From the NCBI GenBank assembly GCA_903772945.1, contig CAICTM010000466.1:1-64000 (forward strand): 64,000 bases of DNA, in the 5' to 3' direction. How positions within the stretch are numbered: the stretch's first letter is position 1; every line of letters begins with the position of its first letter. The notes beneath the pieces were generated by a model. That model was not told the origin of the DNA. It did no database searches and was given only the letters and a program-made list of their open reading frames with translations. The translations under genes were made by a program, and so were the position numbers. The DNA comes from Seminavis robusta (taxonomy: Eukaryota > Bacillariophyta > Bacillariophyceae > Naviculales > Naviculaceae). Of this stretch, positions 23,265-35,000 are shown in pieces.

Positions 23265-23780
23265 TTACAGTTCATGCATCTTGGTGTCAGCAAGTTGTGA
23301 CGAGGAGAAAAACGTGATTTTGTATCTCTTTTCCAATCTGGCCACCAACTTTGGGAATGAGGATCGATGATGGTCTACCATGCGTTCGATTTGTTCTGTG
23401 GATTTGCGGCTGTGGTATGGCACCAATTCTTCGTAGAATCGTCGCATGAGGTCCAACTTTTCTTCGTCTGTTTTGGTATGCAGATCCAAAGATCGTTCCG
23501 AATAGCAAGTGCTGTTACTTCGAATGCGGCTCCTTTTGAACTTGGCCGACGCCGAGGCATGATAGTTGTTTTGGTTACCGTCGGTGAAGCAGACGAGATT
23601 GTCACAGCAATTCTGGAAGTAGCAGCTGGAGTATTCCGGCTGGCATTCGAATGTCTCCTCTCGGCCGTGATTCTTCGCAACATGTACCGGTACGGGATCG
23701 ATCTTTTTGGCCAAAGCAATGCTGAGGGTTGTCCACTGGCAGAGGAAAGCTAGAGAAACAAGAAGGAGTAGGCGCTGCAT
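23265..23780 (-). CDS. small secreted protein with knottin-like cysteine pattern
   Basis: 171 residues from the ATG at 23780. The N-terminus MQRLLLLVSLAFLCQW is a typical signal peptide (hydrophobic core to about residue 24). An upstream in-frame extension to 23915 would bury the signal, so the shorter start is preferred. The mature part has cysteines spaced C-x6-C-x4-CC-x4-C-x27-C (about residues 46-92), the layout of an inhibitor-cystine-knot (knottin) fold. A charged, probably helical tail follows (DEEKLDLMRRFYEEL, STEQIERMVDHH, FPKLVARLEKRY). The family and partner are not recognised; the knottin reading rests on spacing alone. No intron is needed. Confidence 0.6.
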   Translation of the reverse strand: MQRLLLLVSLAFLCQWTTLSIALAKKIDPVPVHVAKNHGREETFECQPEYSSCYFQNCCDNLVCFTDGNQNNYHASASAKFKRSRIRSNSTCYSERSLDLHTKTDEEKLDLMRRFYEELVPYHSRKSTEQIERMVDHHRSSFPKLVARLEKRYKITFFSSSQLADTKMHEL

Positions 23781-24332
23781 TGCTTCAGATATATTATGCC
23801 GTACTACTAGACCAGTAGCTAAGATTTCCAAAGTCTCCGTTGTTCCATTTGTGGGATCGGAACTGCATGATTGTGTGGTTAATGGGGTGGTTACAACATG
23901 TGAAGCGTGCAGCACTGGCCTGGATCCATCCTTTGACGAGCAATGACCATTGCTGTTGGAATCTTGCTTGGGTCTGTCCGAGCAAAAGATATGGAAGGTT
24001 GTGGCCGCAGATCCTGTGAGAGGTCACTATCAAACTGATAGTACGACATTGGAGTCTAATTACGATCTTCGATACCCTAAATACCAACCTTGGTGCACGC
24101 CAGCCTTGTCATTTCAATCTGGTGGCCACAATATTTCAATAATCACCACCAAAATTTGAAGGAACTTGGAGACGTTCGATAACTCAACGGCTGTCTCCCA
24201 GGTCAACCACTCCTTCAGCATTGTTTTCCAACCCAAAGCTTCCATATCCAAATTCTCACAATTGCAGCAGCATTGCAACAGTATCATCTCGATTGGCAGC
24301 ACCTGAACCTCCAAACCAGACCAAAGCAAACC

Positions 24333-25040
24333 ATGATGTCTGATCTTTTTGAGCCACCCAAAACGCCATTGATGAGTGACAGTCACTCGATGGAGACTCC
24401 CTATGCGAAAGTCGGCCACAAACACCTGCGATCTCCTCCATCCTTCCGATTCCATCAAGACAACAGTCCTGAGGAGGGCCCAATGACGAGTGTTGGCTTG
24501 GATCTAATGGTCCCCATATTGGAAGACACTTCTCATAGTCAGCTACCCATGGGACTCCAAACTCCCACCAACGATACCAAGAGGAATCATCCCCTTGTTC
24601 CGTATACTCCCACTGCGGCGTTTGCACACTATTGTCGTCATTCCTTGCCCATGCGAGTCCGACAGCAGCATGTCACTACTGGGACAACAACGACGACGTG
24701 TGCTGGCAATCCGGAATCCTCGTGGAGTGTGGTTTGGGAACCCAGATTTCCAATGGATCAAGACCGGCGGCGTCATCCCGATGATCCCGTTCCCGAGTCA
24801 CTGTGCGTTCCGAATGAACGCATGCTTCTGGATGAAACAAAAGAAGAAGAGACGAGAGAACAAGTGGAAGAATCGAATGGACATGTAGATCAACCCTTTG
24901 TGCTGCGACGACTAGAACCCAAGCGACGACGAGCATGTAGCGATTCACCATGGCATCATCCCAGACAGAGACAGTGTACGGACAAGCCACCCAAAAGCTG
25001 GAGGAATGGTGACAGCATCATGATGCCCGCCATTCGGTAG
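24333..25040 (+). CDS. hypothetical protein, low complexity, no known domain
   Basis: 235 residues from the first ATG (AACCATGATGTCTGATC), with a second ATG directly after it. The open frame extends upstream without another ATG. The protein is rich in P, S, T, R and E, with a T-run (TTGTTTTTC), an acidic helix-like stretch (DETKEEETREQVEES) and a basic patch LEPKRRRACS that could be a nuclear localisation signal. No membrane segment, signal peptide or catalytic motif is seen. The nearest neighbour, the secreted-protein gene, is divergent (about 550 bp between starts). It may be a genuine diatom-specific gene or a chance frame. Confidence 0.4.
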   Translation: MMSDLFEPPKTPLMSDSHSMETPYAKVGHKHLRSPPSFRFHQDNSPEEGPMTSVGLDLMVPILEDTSHSQLPMGLQTPTNDTKRNHPLVPYTPTAAFAHYCRHSLPMRVRQQHVTTGTTTTTCAGNPESSWSVVWEPRFPMDQDRRRHPDDPVPESLCVPNERMLLDETKEEETREQVEESNGHVDQPFVLRRLEPKRRRACSDSPWHHPRQRQCTDKPPKSWRNGDSIMMPAIR

Positions 25041-26010
25041 TGGTGCAACCGTCCTTGAATCAAAAGACAAGACAGACGGACAAGCAAGATCAACCTCCAA
25101 CTGATGCGCACATGCACATCATTCAGAATGATATTTATATTAATAGTAGTAGAGGAAAGGTACGGTATAGGAAGGGGCTCACAATACCGGTACTAGCATA
25201 CCGTTATGGGCCAGAGTCTATCTTAAAACGAAAAACGAAAAACTCGATCAATCTGAAACGATCTATTCTACATACTAGCTAGTAAGAGTGCCAATTAACT
25301 GTGCCGGGTGCCCGTACGGAATGTGATTCGATTCCAAGTCCTCAATAACTAGTCCTACACGTGTACCCTCCAATAGGATAGATCTAGCGCAATCCTTTTC
25401 CGCAGTTCCTTGTTTGATGTATTTCTTGTTGATGTTGTTGTCTGACACTAGACTACTACCAGTACTGCAGCTGCTGTGGTGATGCTCTCTCCTTTGGTGG
25501 AGGCAATAAATTCGAATCGAATCGATTCGATCCGAATGATGAATCGAATCGACTTAATCGATTGATCTTCGTTCGATACAATCATTCGATCCGATTGAAT
25601 GATCGAATAGAACGCATTTGATCAAATCACTAGTTTAGAGTTAGAGTTGGATCGTATCCGGAAGCCGGAGGAACGAGCGAGCCCCACCACGTTTTGTGAT
25701 AAGCCGAAAGCTTACTGTTTCTTAAGCTACTTAAGGGAGCAACAGCTCGAAGAAACCTAACAAATGGGGCCCTCATCCTAAAAGCTATAGTAAAAGAGTA
25801 CTCTAGCTGCGCTCGCACGCGCCATTTCCCTCTTTCTTGGCGACGGGTGCCCTCATTCGTTCCTGTCTTCTTCCGAACAACCGAGCAAGGATGGATGAAT
25901 GAATAGAACAATAACAACACTTTGACAGGTAAGAAGAAGAGGACCAAGACAGCAAGACACCCGACCCCTTCCAGGGTGTCTTTCCCTACACGTTGTGGTG
26001 CTTCGACTCC
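25041..26010. other. intergenic region upstream of the giant MYND gene
   Basis: No gene is seen. It contains an ATCGATTCGA-rich low-complexity block (25505-25620) and many short GGTACCGGTAC-like palindromes. Core promoter elements cannot be assigned by eye. Confidence 0.5.
25505..25620. repeat. ATCGATTC/GAATCGAT low-complexity block
   Basis: Degenerate repetition of AATCGAATCGATTCGATCC-type words, locally self-complementary. A shorter block of the same words lies at about 2175-2225. It could be a remnant satellite or a cluster of palindromic sites upstream of the giant gene. Confidence 0.6.
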
Positions 26011-26014
26011 ACTA

Positions 26015-26040
26015 ACACAACAACAACAACAACAACAACA
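26015..26040 (+). promoter_or_regulatory. (CAA)n leader ending at the start codon
   Basis: An uninterrupted ACAACAACA run ends directly at ATGAGC (26041). Unstructured CAA-repeat leaders are known to favour efficient initiation in eukaryotes, so this supports 26041 rather than the in-frame non-ATG extension upstream. Its effect here is inferred. Confidence 0.5.
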
Positions 26041-29000
26041 ATGAGCTACCAACAGCCACAGCAACAACAAGACCCAAGTGCGAATCCATGGGCTGGTACC
26101 GGTACAAGGTTAAGAAGGGGTAGCAATGCTGGAGAAGAAAGTCCCAGCAGTCGAGGAGCCCGCTATCGAGTAGAAGCTAAAGGTGTTCCTGTCCCTTCGA
26201 CGTCTTCGTCTCCCATCCCTTTCGAGCTAAGAGTCCCTACTGCTGCTTCCACGACACTCGAAGAAGTCGCCCACAATAGACCCTCTTTGCGAGAAACTGG
26301 ACTTCGAAACCACCAAGTGATGGCCGATCAGCGGCGAGCTAGTGTGCCAGACGCACACATGCCCTACAATCCTTCTGCAAGTAGTGCTGGACAACCTCGT
26401 GTACCTGAGATAATCAGACCCTTTCACGAGGCTCTCCATGCTCCAGACAACCCTACCGGTACAAGCACAAGTAGACGACAAAGTGCTCCGGCGCCTCCTC
26501 CTGTGTGGAGTACTTCTAGGCTGGCCAAGACGGGATCAGATCGACAGTTGTGGGGTTCACAAGCACAAGCACAATCGCAGGAGAACAGAGACCAAAGATT
26601 TCCAGAACAACAACAATCGCCACAAATGATGGAGTATACCAATCAACCTACCGGCAGTGATCAGATGCATATGCTTGGTGAACAGTATACCCCTCAGTTT
26701 CAACAGCAACAGCAACAGGAACAGCAGTACCCACCTCAGCAACCCTACAATCCTGGACCTTCGCAACAGCACTACAATCCATACAATCAAGGACCTACAC
26801 AACACCCACAGCAGTATCCACCCCAACCTTCATACCGACTTCAACAGCAGTATCCACCTCAGCAGCACCAATATCCCCCACAACAGCCTCCTCCTCAAAG
26901 CCAACGGTATCCTCCCCAGCACTCTCCTTATCCTCCTCATCCTCAACTGCAAGACAGTCAGAACCAGCCACCGTACCAACCAACACCTACTACCAGTACC
27001 GCTACCAGCAAGAAGATTTCACCAGCCAAATCCAAGAAGAAAGCTCAAAAGCAAGCTCAACCAACGCAATTGTCGCAATCACAGCCACAATACTCACAAA
27101 TGCAACCGCAATACTCACAACAGCAACCGCCGCCTGAGCGGTTGCAAGATCCTGGTCCACCACCAACAGAACCAGGCGCAACCAAGAAGAAGAAAAAGCG
27201 ACCACCGGGTCACATTGATAAGGACGGTGTGCCCTACTGGCAGAAAAAACTCAAAAAGAAGATTGTCAAGGGAAAAATCAAACCTACAAGACCCTCAGAG
27301 TTACCTGTCGTCACGCCCAGCCAGCCAGAGACACAACAACCAGATGACGTCCATCAGCCAGAACCACCCAATCCAAAGTCTCGACTTAACCAGGTCCCAC
27401 CACCGAGTGATACCATTACTCCAGCGGCGCGAGCACCATCGCCTCCCGTTTGGGCAAGTGCCAAGTTGAAGTCCACCGGACATGCAGACGCCGTCTTGAA
27501 AGGAAAGGATATCAAGCCTCCGCATGCGTCGCTCCCTATGCAACCTCCTCCTTCCCAGGGCAATGACATTACACCTTATCAGCAGCAACAGCTATTGAAG
27601 CAACCCCTAGCAGAACAACCGCCTCCACAACCCGCACGGCAAGCCCCGCAGAGTGAACCGCTGACACAAGAGCAACCCGAAGAACCTCCTCAGAAAGCTC
27701 CAAGTAACCCACCATGGAAGAGACAATGGCCTCCTCAGCCACAACGCTTACAGCCGTCGCCAACACCAGAACAACCAACTGCGACCAAGCAGTGGCCGCC
27801 ACAGCAGCAGAGGTCTCAGCCATCGCCTCTGCCATGGCAAAAGAAGAAGCAATGGCCACCACAACCGGAGTCTCAACAACCATCGCTAGAACCAGAGGAG
27901 CCACCTGCGACTAAACAGTGGCCGCCACCAAAGCCACAACCCCAACAACAAACCAAGCAACCAGAAGGGCTGGAGTCAACCCCGTCAAACCCAGAAGCTT
28001 CCATTCGTCGTTGGGGTAGGCAAGCGAATCGTCCAGCCAAGGAGGAGAGTCAGCAGAAGGAACCCAAGCCGCATCCGGTGGTGGCCCATCCTCCTGGATG
28101 GACACCACCCACAGATTCGTCGCAGACCTCAATCGCATCACACAGACCCTCTCCGTCGCAATCACAGCCGAGAAATGCTCCGTGGTCACAGCAACAAAGA
28201 GACTCGCCAGTGCAGCTACCGAAACAGCAACCGCCGAGAGAAAGTGAAGCCCCAACAAGAGCGACGATGCGCGGTACGGCACCTGTGCGAACCATGTCAG
28301 CGCCCTCTTGGGCTAATACCGGTAAACCGATGTTGAGGTCCAGTTCTCCTCAGGTCAAGCAACCACCACCGCATCCATCCAAGCCACCATCGTGGGCAAC
28401 GAGCAAACCCAGCCTAAAAGCGACACCTCGGGGAGAAGCTGTCATGAATAGCATTGATATTGGATCTCCCAACCGTCCAGACTGGTATCAGCCATTTGTT
28501 CCAAAACCATTTGAAGACATGACGCCCGAAGAATTGGAGGAGTGGAAACAGCGAAAGCAACTGGAACAACAAGAGCGGGCTCAGCAAAACAAGTTGGTGG
28601 CACCTCCAGTGGAGCAAAGTGTTGCTGTAGAACCCCCGGTTGTCCCGAGAGAAGCAACACCACCCCCTGAACCGCAACCTCCGCAACATTCCGAACCGAA
28701 ACAAACTGTGTCATCCATCCGAAGTGTGCCTTCTGTTTCGCCGATACCTGCTCCTAACTCGCCGATTCCAAGGGTCCCATCCAACAGAAGTATGGCTCCA
28801 CCATCTCCGGCACCTGGTGCTGGGCAGCCTCCTCGCCGACAATCGAGCAACAGGGGACTCCCTCCAGCATCTCCTATCCAAACACAGCGAAGGTTCTCCA
28901 ACCGAAGCACCACTCCAGCGTCCCCATCCACAGCTCCCAAGCCGTACCTATACAAGACGATCCCGCCAGCATCCCCTGATTTACCTCCCAGAGCGATAAT

Positions 29001-32000
29001 GATGCGGAACATTCCGCCAGCGTCGCCAGATTTACCTCCCCGACACACTTCACAAGCATCGAATAGGAGCATCGTGGTACCGGTGCGGAGTGTTAATTAC
29101 GAAGATGATATCAGTATGAGCGGAGTCAGCGCCCTCACCGAAGCTGTCGTTTTGGAGGCCCCTCCTGAGAGCACACGAAGTTTGCAGACGGAGGACGGCG
29201 ACTCGAGTGGTGCAGCCACCGCACCATCGTGGGCCAGCGGAGCTGTGAAACTCAAAAGCACGGGGAAGAAAAAGGATTTATGGCAGGCACCGCCTAAGAT
29301 TGATACCGAGACGAGCGGTGAAGAGCCAGTGGAAGCGCCAGAGCAGACCACGCCAGTGCAGGCCAACAAGAAGAAGGAAGAAGAATACAAATCGGATCCT
29401 ACAACGATAGGGGCAGAACTCGAGCCAGATCAAGCCACGGAGCCGCCACTAACGCAGGACAAACCTCAAACACCTGTTGTGGCTGACCCGGAGACAAGAG
29501 ACGAACCAAAGGCCAAGGACTTCACAAAATCAATCACTACGACGATCACGGTTACCACCACCAGCAACATGCCCGACGGTACTGGGCTGGACAGGAGCGA
29601 GTCCGCTATACCCGCAGCTGCGGCCGCTGCTATGGCTGCTGCCGCCGCTGTCAACGATAAGCAGTCCACGACGCCTGCTTGGGCTAGCAAATTGAAACCC
29701 ACGGGCTTTGCAGACGATGTGATGAAAGGGAAAGACATCAAGTCTGATTCCGAAGAATCTGCTCATCGACGGAGAAGACCATCATGGAAACGAGAGAACA
29801 CGCCCGACTCCGAAGCGCCATTTGACGAAGCTCCATCTCTGCACTCGCAAGAAGCCGTTGTAAAGCCTTCGGCGCCTCCAACCAGCACAGCGTCCCCTGG
29901 TCGAGCCGTTCGAGGAAGATCCTCTATGTCAATTCCGTTGGCTGCTAGGCCTCCGCTTGGAACTTTCAAGCCACGGCCATCGAGTTTGGAACCGTCTCAA
30001 CAAGCGGGGGCTACTAGGGCGCGATCGTTCAGTTTCGGGTCCAGTCCTCCCTCGCCTCAACCCTCATGGGCCGTCGAACGGCCCAAATTGAAGCCTACGG
30101 GACGAGGTGACGCTGTGTCAAGAGGGGTCGATGTCAAGCCTCAAATAGTCTCGTCTACCATAGCAAGCAAGCCCGCTGCAAGGAGCTCCTTGCCGCCCCC
30201 AACGATCCCACATTTGGTTGTGGAGCCGCCCACGGAGGAGGACAATACAATTCGAGCCAAGCCACTATGGGCTGCAGGGCGTCCAAGCTTGAAAGCCACC
30301 GGACATGCTGGTGACGTCATCCGTGGAATCGATATCAAGACGAGATCGGCTTTCTCACCAGCCTTGACACCCAGATCAACGGCTCTGCAGCATTCCCTCA
30401 ATCAATTGAAATCGCCGGAGGACAGATTTTCGATGCAGATGCCCCCTGAGCCCCCACAAGTGTCGGCGTATCGAGTAGCTTTGCGATCGGTGCCAGATGC
30501 CGCCGTTCCCAGACGAGGAAGGATTGTTCCAGTTAAGACGAAGCTACGCGAACCAGAGGAAGACGAGTTCTCGGCACCTCTAGTGCCCGCCAACCGAAGC
30601 GTGTTACGGCGCGTTGGCAGCCCAGATAGCGATCTCCCATCTGACGAAGAAAAGACATCCAAAGGTGATCCTCAGATCCCTGGCAGGATACCTGCCAAGG
30701 CCGCAAACCGTGCCTTTAAGGGAACCCCTGCTCGCACAACAGTTTCCATATCTCCAGTGCCATCAAAGAATGGCCCAAGCTTTCCAGAGGTAGAAATCGA
30801 AGTCGAAGTTGCCGAGGGACATCCCCTGGTTCGCGCGAAGAAGACTCATCAACTGGGTATGACTGTACAGAAGCCAAGCGACAGCAAAGATCACCACAGC
30901 AGCAAGGCCACCAGGACGAAGAAGGGGAAAAGCGTTCCCAAAATGGAAATAGAGGTCGAAGTCGCCCATCACCCGCAAGCGGAGACGGTGAGTGAAGTTC
31001 CGGAAAGAAGCCACGCCGCATGGACGTCGCAGTCTTTGCCTGACTCGTCAGTGGGGAGGTCGATAGAAGCGCCTCTAAGAAGCCGCTCCACACGCTCGTC
31101 GCAATGTGCATTTGACTTGCCTTCGAAGAGGGCCGTAGAGAAACCAACGAAGACGGCGGACGCTGAAGCTCCGCAGAGACGACCCACAACCGGCACGTCG
31201 CAACCTTCACCGGAAAAGGTGCCAACACAACCGAGCAGTTGTGACAGAGTTGACATCACAGAGACGGTCCCTGCTCCGCAAAGTAATGCCTCTAATCTAC
31301 AGATGCAAGTTTTGCCTAAGCAATTGCCGATTGTCCCGGTTGTGCTAAAGGGAAGCGCGAGAGTTGAGAAGTCGAAGGGAAAAGACGGCTCCAGGACAGT
31401 TTTGGTGACAGGAGATGCAACAGTTTCAAGGGCACGAGCTGAAAAACAAACACCATCAGAGAGCCCTCGAGAATCTGTGGTCGGGCAGCAAGCATCTGTG
31501 GAAGAGCCGCGGCCTGCTTCTTCTACTGATCAGAAAACCGCGGCGTCCACAGAACAGAATGCCCATGCTAGAATCCCATCAGACGACTCCCACGAAATAG
31601 ACGCTATCGATCCGCCAAGCAGAGATCCGCCAGTTCAGCATCAGCACGCGCTCGGTTGGCCTATCGATGATGAACCGGAGAAAGCACCAGTCCGTGATTT
31701 CGAAGAGAGTGTACCTGCCGTTTCCATTGCCTCACCTTGGAAAGCTTCGTCTGTTGCACCATGGGGGACCCCACTGATCATTGAAACATGGAACCCAAGA
31801 ACATACGCAGAGGTTGCTGCGACGGAGCCTTACCGACCAGAAGACGCACCAGTCGCGAATGAGAACGACCGCTCCGGTGGAATTCTTTCCGCTTCAAAGA
31901 AGGCAGACCCTCCAGCCGACGACCCGATTCGGAATGATTCGACACAACAAGATTCGAAGATCATCGTCGACAGTGACGGCTCGGTGGAGAGCCGAGGAAG

Positions 32001-35000
32001 CGCTTCTGCAACTCTCCCAGAATCATTTGAATTCAACATCATTGTAAACCCAGACGGCAGCACTGTTTCAGTCGAGGAACAGGCGCATGATGGGACGGAA
32101 GTTGTCTACAAGGAAGCTCCCCAAGGAACGAAACCTGCAGTTGCAGAACTGGCTAGTAATGATAGAGAACCGTCTGATCCTGTTATTGACGCAACGAATC
32201 ATTTCGACGACCGAAAAAAGCAATCCCTTTCCCCATCTCCATCACGGGACAAATTGTTCCAGGGAGTCCCTGGAGAAGAGGATGATAAAGAGTTACAAGC
32301 GAACCCTGATTCTTCTGATCCAGTTAAACTCCACGATCCAAGAATGAGTGGTGCTGATTTGACAGGAGTTGTGGACGAGCCTGTCTCGATTGAAATTGAA
32401 GTAGGAAATGGGGCTCCGATGGTGTCCGTCACAATGTCGCCCAGGAGGTCACCTAAACCCAGCAAAGCAGGTTCCAATAGGAGATCACCAAAGTCTGCTC
32501 GAACTTCCCCACTTCCAAAGTTTCCGCAGCTGCCAGCGGCGTTCGACGACTCCAGTACTTCATCATCACGTCCTGACTCAGTACCGAAGTTACCACAAGT
32601 TCCGTTGACGATGGATGAGACTGTTAGTTCTTCTGCTGCTTCGGACGCACAAACAAATCAAAGAGCAACGAAAATTTCAGTTACACTGTCGCCCAAGTCT
32701 CAGCAAAAGAAAGGACTTCGTAACATGCCAAGGCTTGCCCCAAAGAAAGTACCAAAGCTCATGCCCACATTGGATTCGCAACCGGGCTTGGCCACAACGA
32801 AACTAGACAGAGGCTCCGAACCAATGCATGTCACCGTAACAGTATCACCAAGATCATCACCAATACATCAACCGACATCCTCTCCAAAAAGAGGACCAGT
32901 TTTGGTGTCTTCATCACAGGGTCCCACCGTTCATGATGCATCTCCTCTGCTGGCAGGTGATCAACCTGTGATGGTGTCTAGGGCAGTTGCACCAACTGCA
33001 TGGCCAAAGCATGCTTCAAAAGAATCTTCAAAGTCAAACAAGTGGTCACAAAAGCCTTCATTGTCTTCCGCGGAAAAGGTTTCATCACCTGAGTTGCTAG
33101 AAGATGTATCTTCTCCCATCAATGCTTCAGTCGTGGTTTCTCCCAAGATTGCAACCAAGAGATTGGAGGTTTCACCAAAGCATTCTCATAGGTCAGCAAA
33201 TGATTCAGCCATATCACCCAATCATTCACCAAGAGGTTCTCTGCCTTTGTCCAATGACACCTCTGTTTCAGATGATATCGAAGTTTACCACAGTGCCATT
33301 CAACAAGTGCAAGAAGATGTTGCATTGTCTCCTAAGCCGTTGCCGAAGTATGTCAAGAAAGCAGAAAGAGAGAAACCTAAAGATGCCAAACAGAAGCTCT
33401 TTGAACAAAATGTGTTGGCTTCTGCAGATCAAAAGGATCGTGCTGTCTCTGTGTCAGTAACTCTGTCTCCAACCTCCTCACCAAAACATGCCCACAAGGC
33501 TGCAAGATTCTCTCCCAAGCTGTCGATGCCCTTGGCAGATGATGAATCCTCCACCGATGAAGACAGAGAAGCCCTTCCAATGAAGGTTTCAGTCACATTG
33601 TCACCAAAGTCCTCATCAAAACATGCCCACAAGGCTGCAAGATTGTTTCCCAAGCTGTCGATGCCATTGGAGGATGAATACTCCACCGATGAAGACAGAG
33701 AAGCCCTTCCAATGAAGGTTTCAGTCACATTGTCACCGAAGTCCTCACCCAAACATGCCCACAAAGCTGCAAGATTGTCTCCCAAGCTTTCCATGCCATT
33801 GGCGGATGATGAATCCTCCACCAATAAAGAAGACAAAGAAGCCCTTCCAATGAAGGTTTCAGTCACAATGTCACCAAAGTCCTCACCAAAACAGGTCTAC
33901 AAGACTCCCAGATTGTCTCCCAAGCTTTCCTTGCCATTGGAGGATGAATCCTCCACCGATGAAGAAGACAGAGAAACCCTACCAACGACGGTTTCAGTCA
34001 CGTTGTCACCAAAGTCCTCACCAAAACAGGTCCACAAGACTGCCAGATTGTCTCCCAAGCTTTCATGCCATTGGAGGAAGAATCCTCCACCGATGAAGAC
34101 AAAGAAGCCCTAGCAATGAAGGTTTCAGTCACTTGTCACCAAAGTCCTCACCAAAACAGGACTACAAGACTGCCAGTTGTCTCCCAAGCTTTCCTTGCCA
34201 TTGGAGGATGAATCCTCCACCGATGAAGACAGAGAAGCCCTACCAATGACGGTTTCAGTCACGTTGTCACCAAAGTCCTCACCAAAACAGGTCCACAAGA
34301 CTGCCAGATTGTCTCCCAAGCTTTCAATGCCATTGGAGGAAGAATCCTGCACCGATGAAGAAGACAAAGAAGCCCTAGCAATGAAGGTTTCAGTCACATT
34401 GTCACCAAAGTCCTCACCAAAACAGGACTACAAGACTGCCAGATTGTCTCCCAAGCTTTCATGCCATTGGAGGATGAATCCTCCACCGATGAAGACAGAG
34501 AAGCCCTACCAATGACGGTTTCAGTCACGTTGTCACCAAAGTCCTCACCAAAACAGGCACAAGACTGCCAGATTGTCTCCCAAGCTTTCATGCCATTGGA
34601 GGAGAGAATCCTCCACCGATGAAGACAAAGAAGCCCTACCAATGAAGGTTTCAGTCACATTGTCACCAAAGTCCTCACCAAAACAGGTCTACAAGACTGC
34701 CAGATTGTCTCCCAAGCTTTCCTTGCCATTGGAGGATGAATCCTCCACCGATGAAGACAGAGAAGCCCTACCAATGACGGTTTCAGTCACGTTGTCACCA
34801 AAGTCCTCACCAAAACAGGTCCACAAGACTGCCAGATTGTCTCCCAAGCTTTCAATGCCATTGGAGGAAGAATCCTGCACCGATGAAGAAGACAAAGAAG
34901 CCCTACCAATGAAGTTTCAGTCACATTGTCACCAAAGTCCTCACCGAAACAGGTCCACAAGGCTGCAAGATTGTCTCCCAAGCTGTCCATGCCATTGGCT

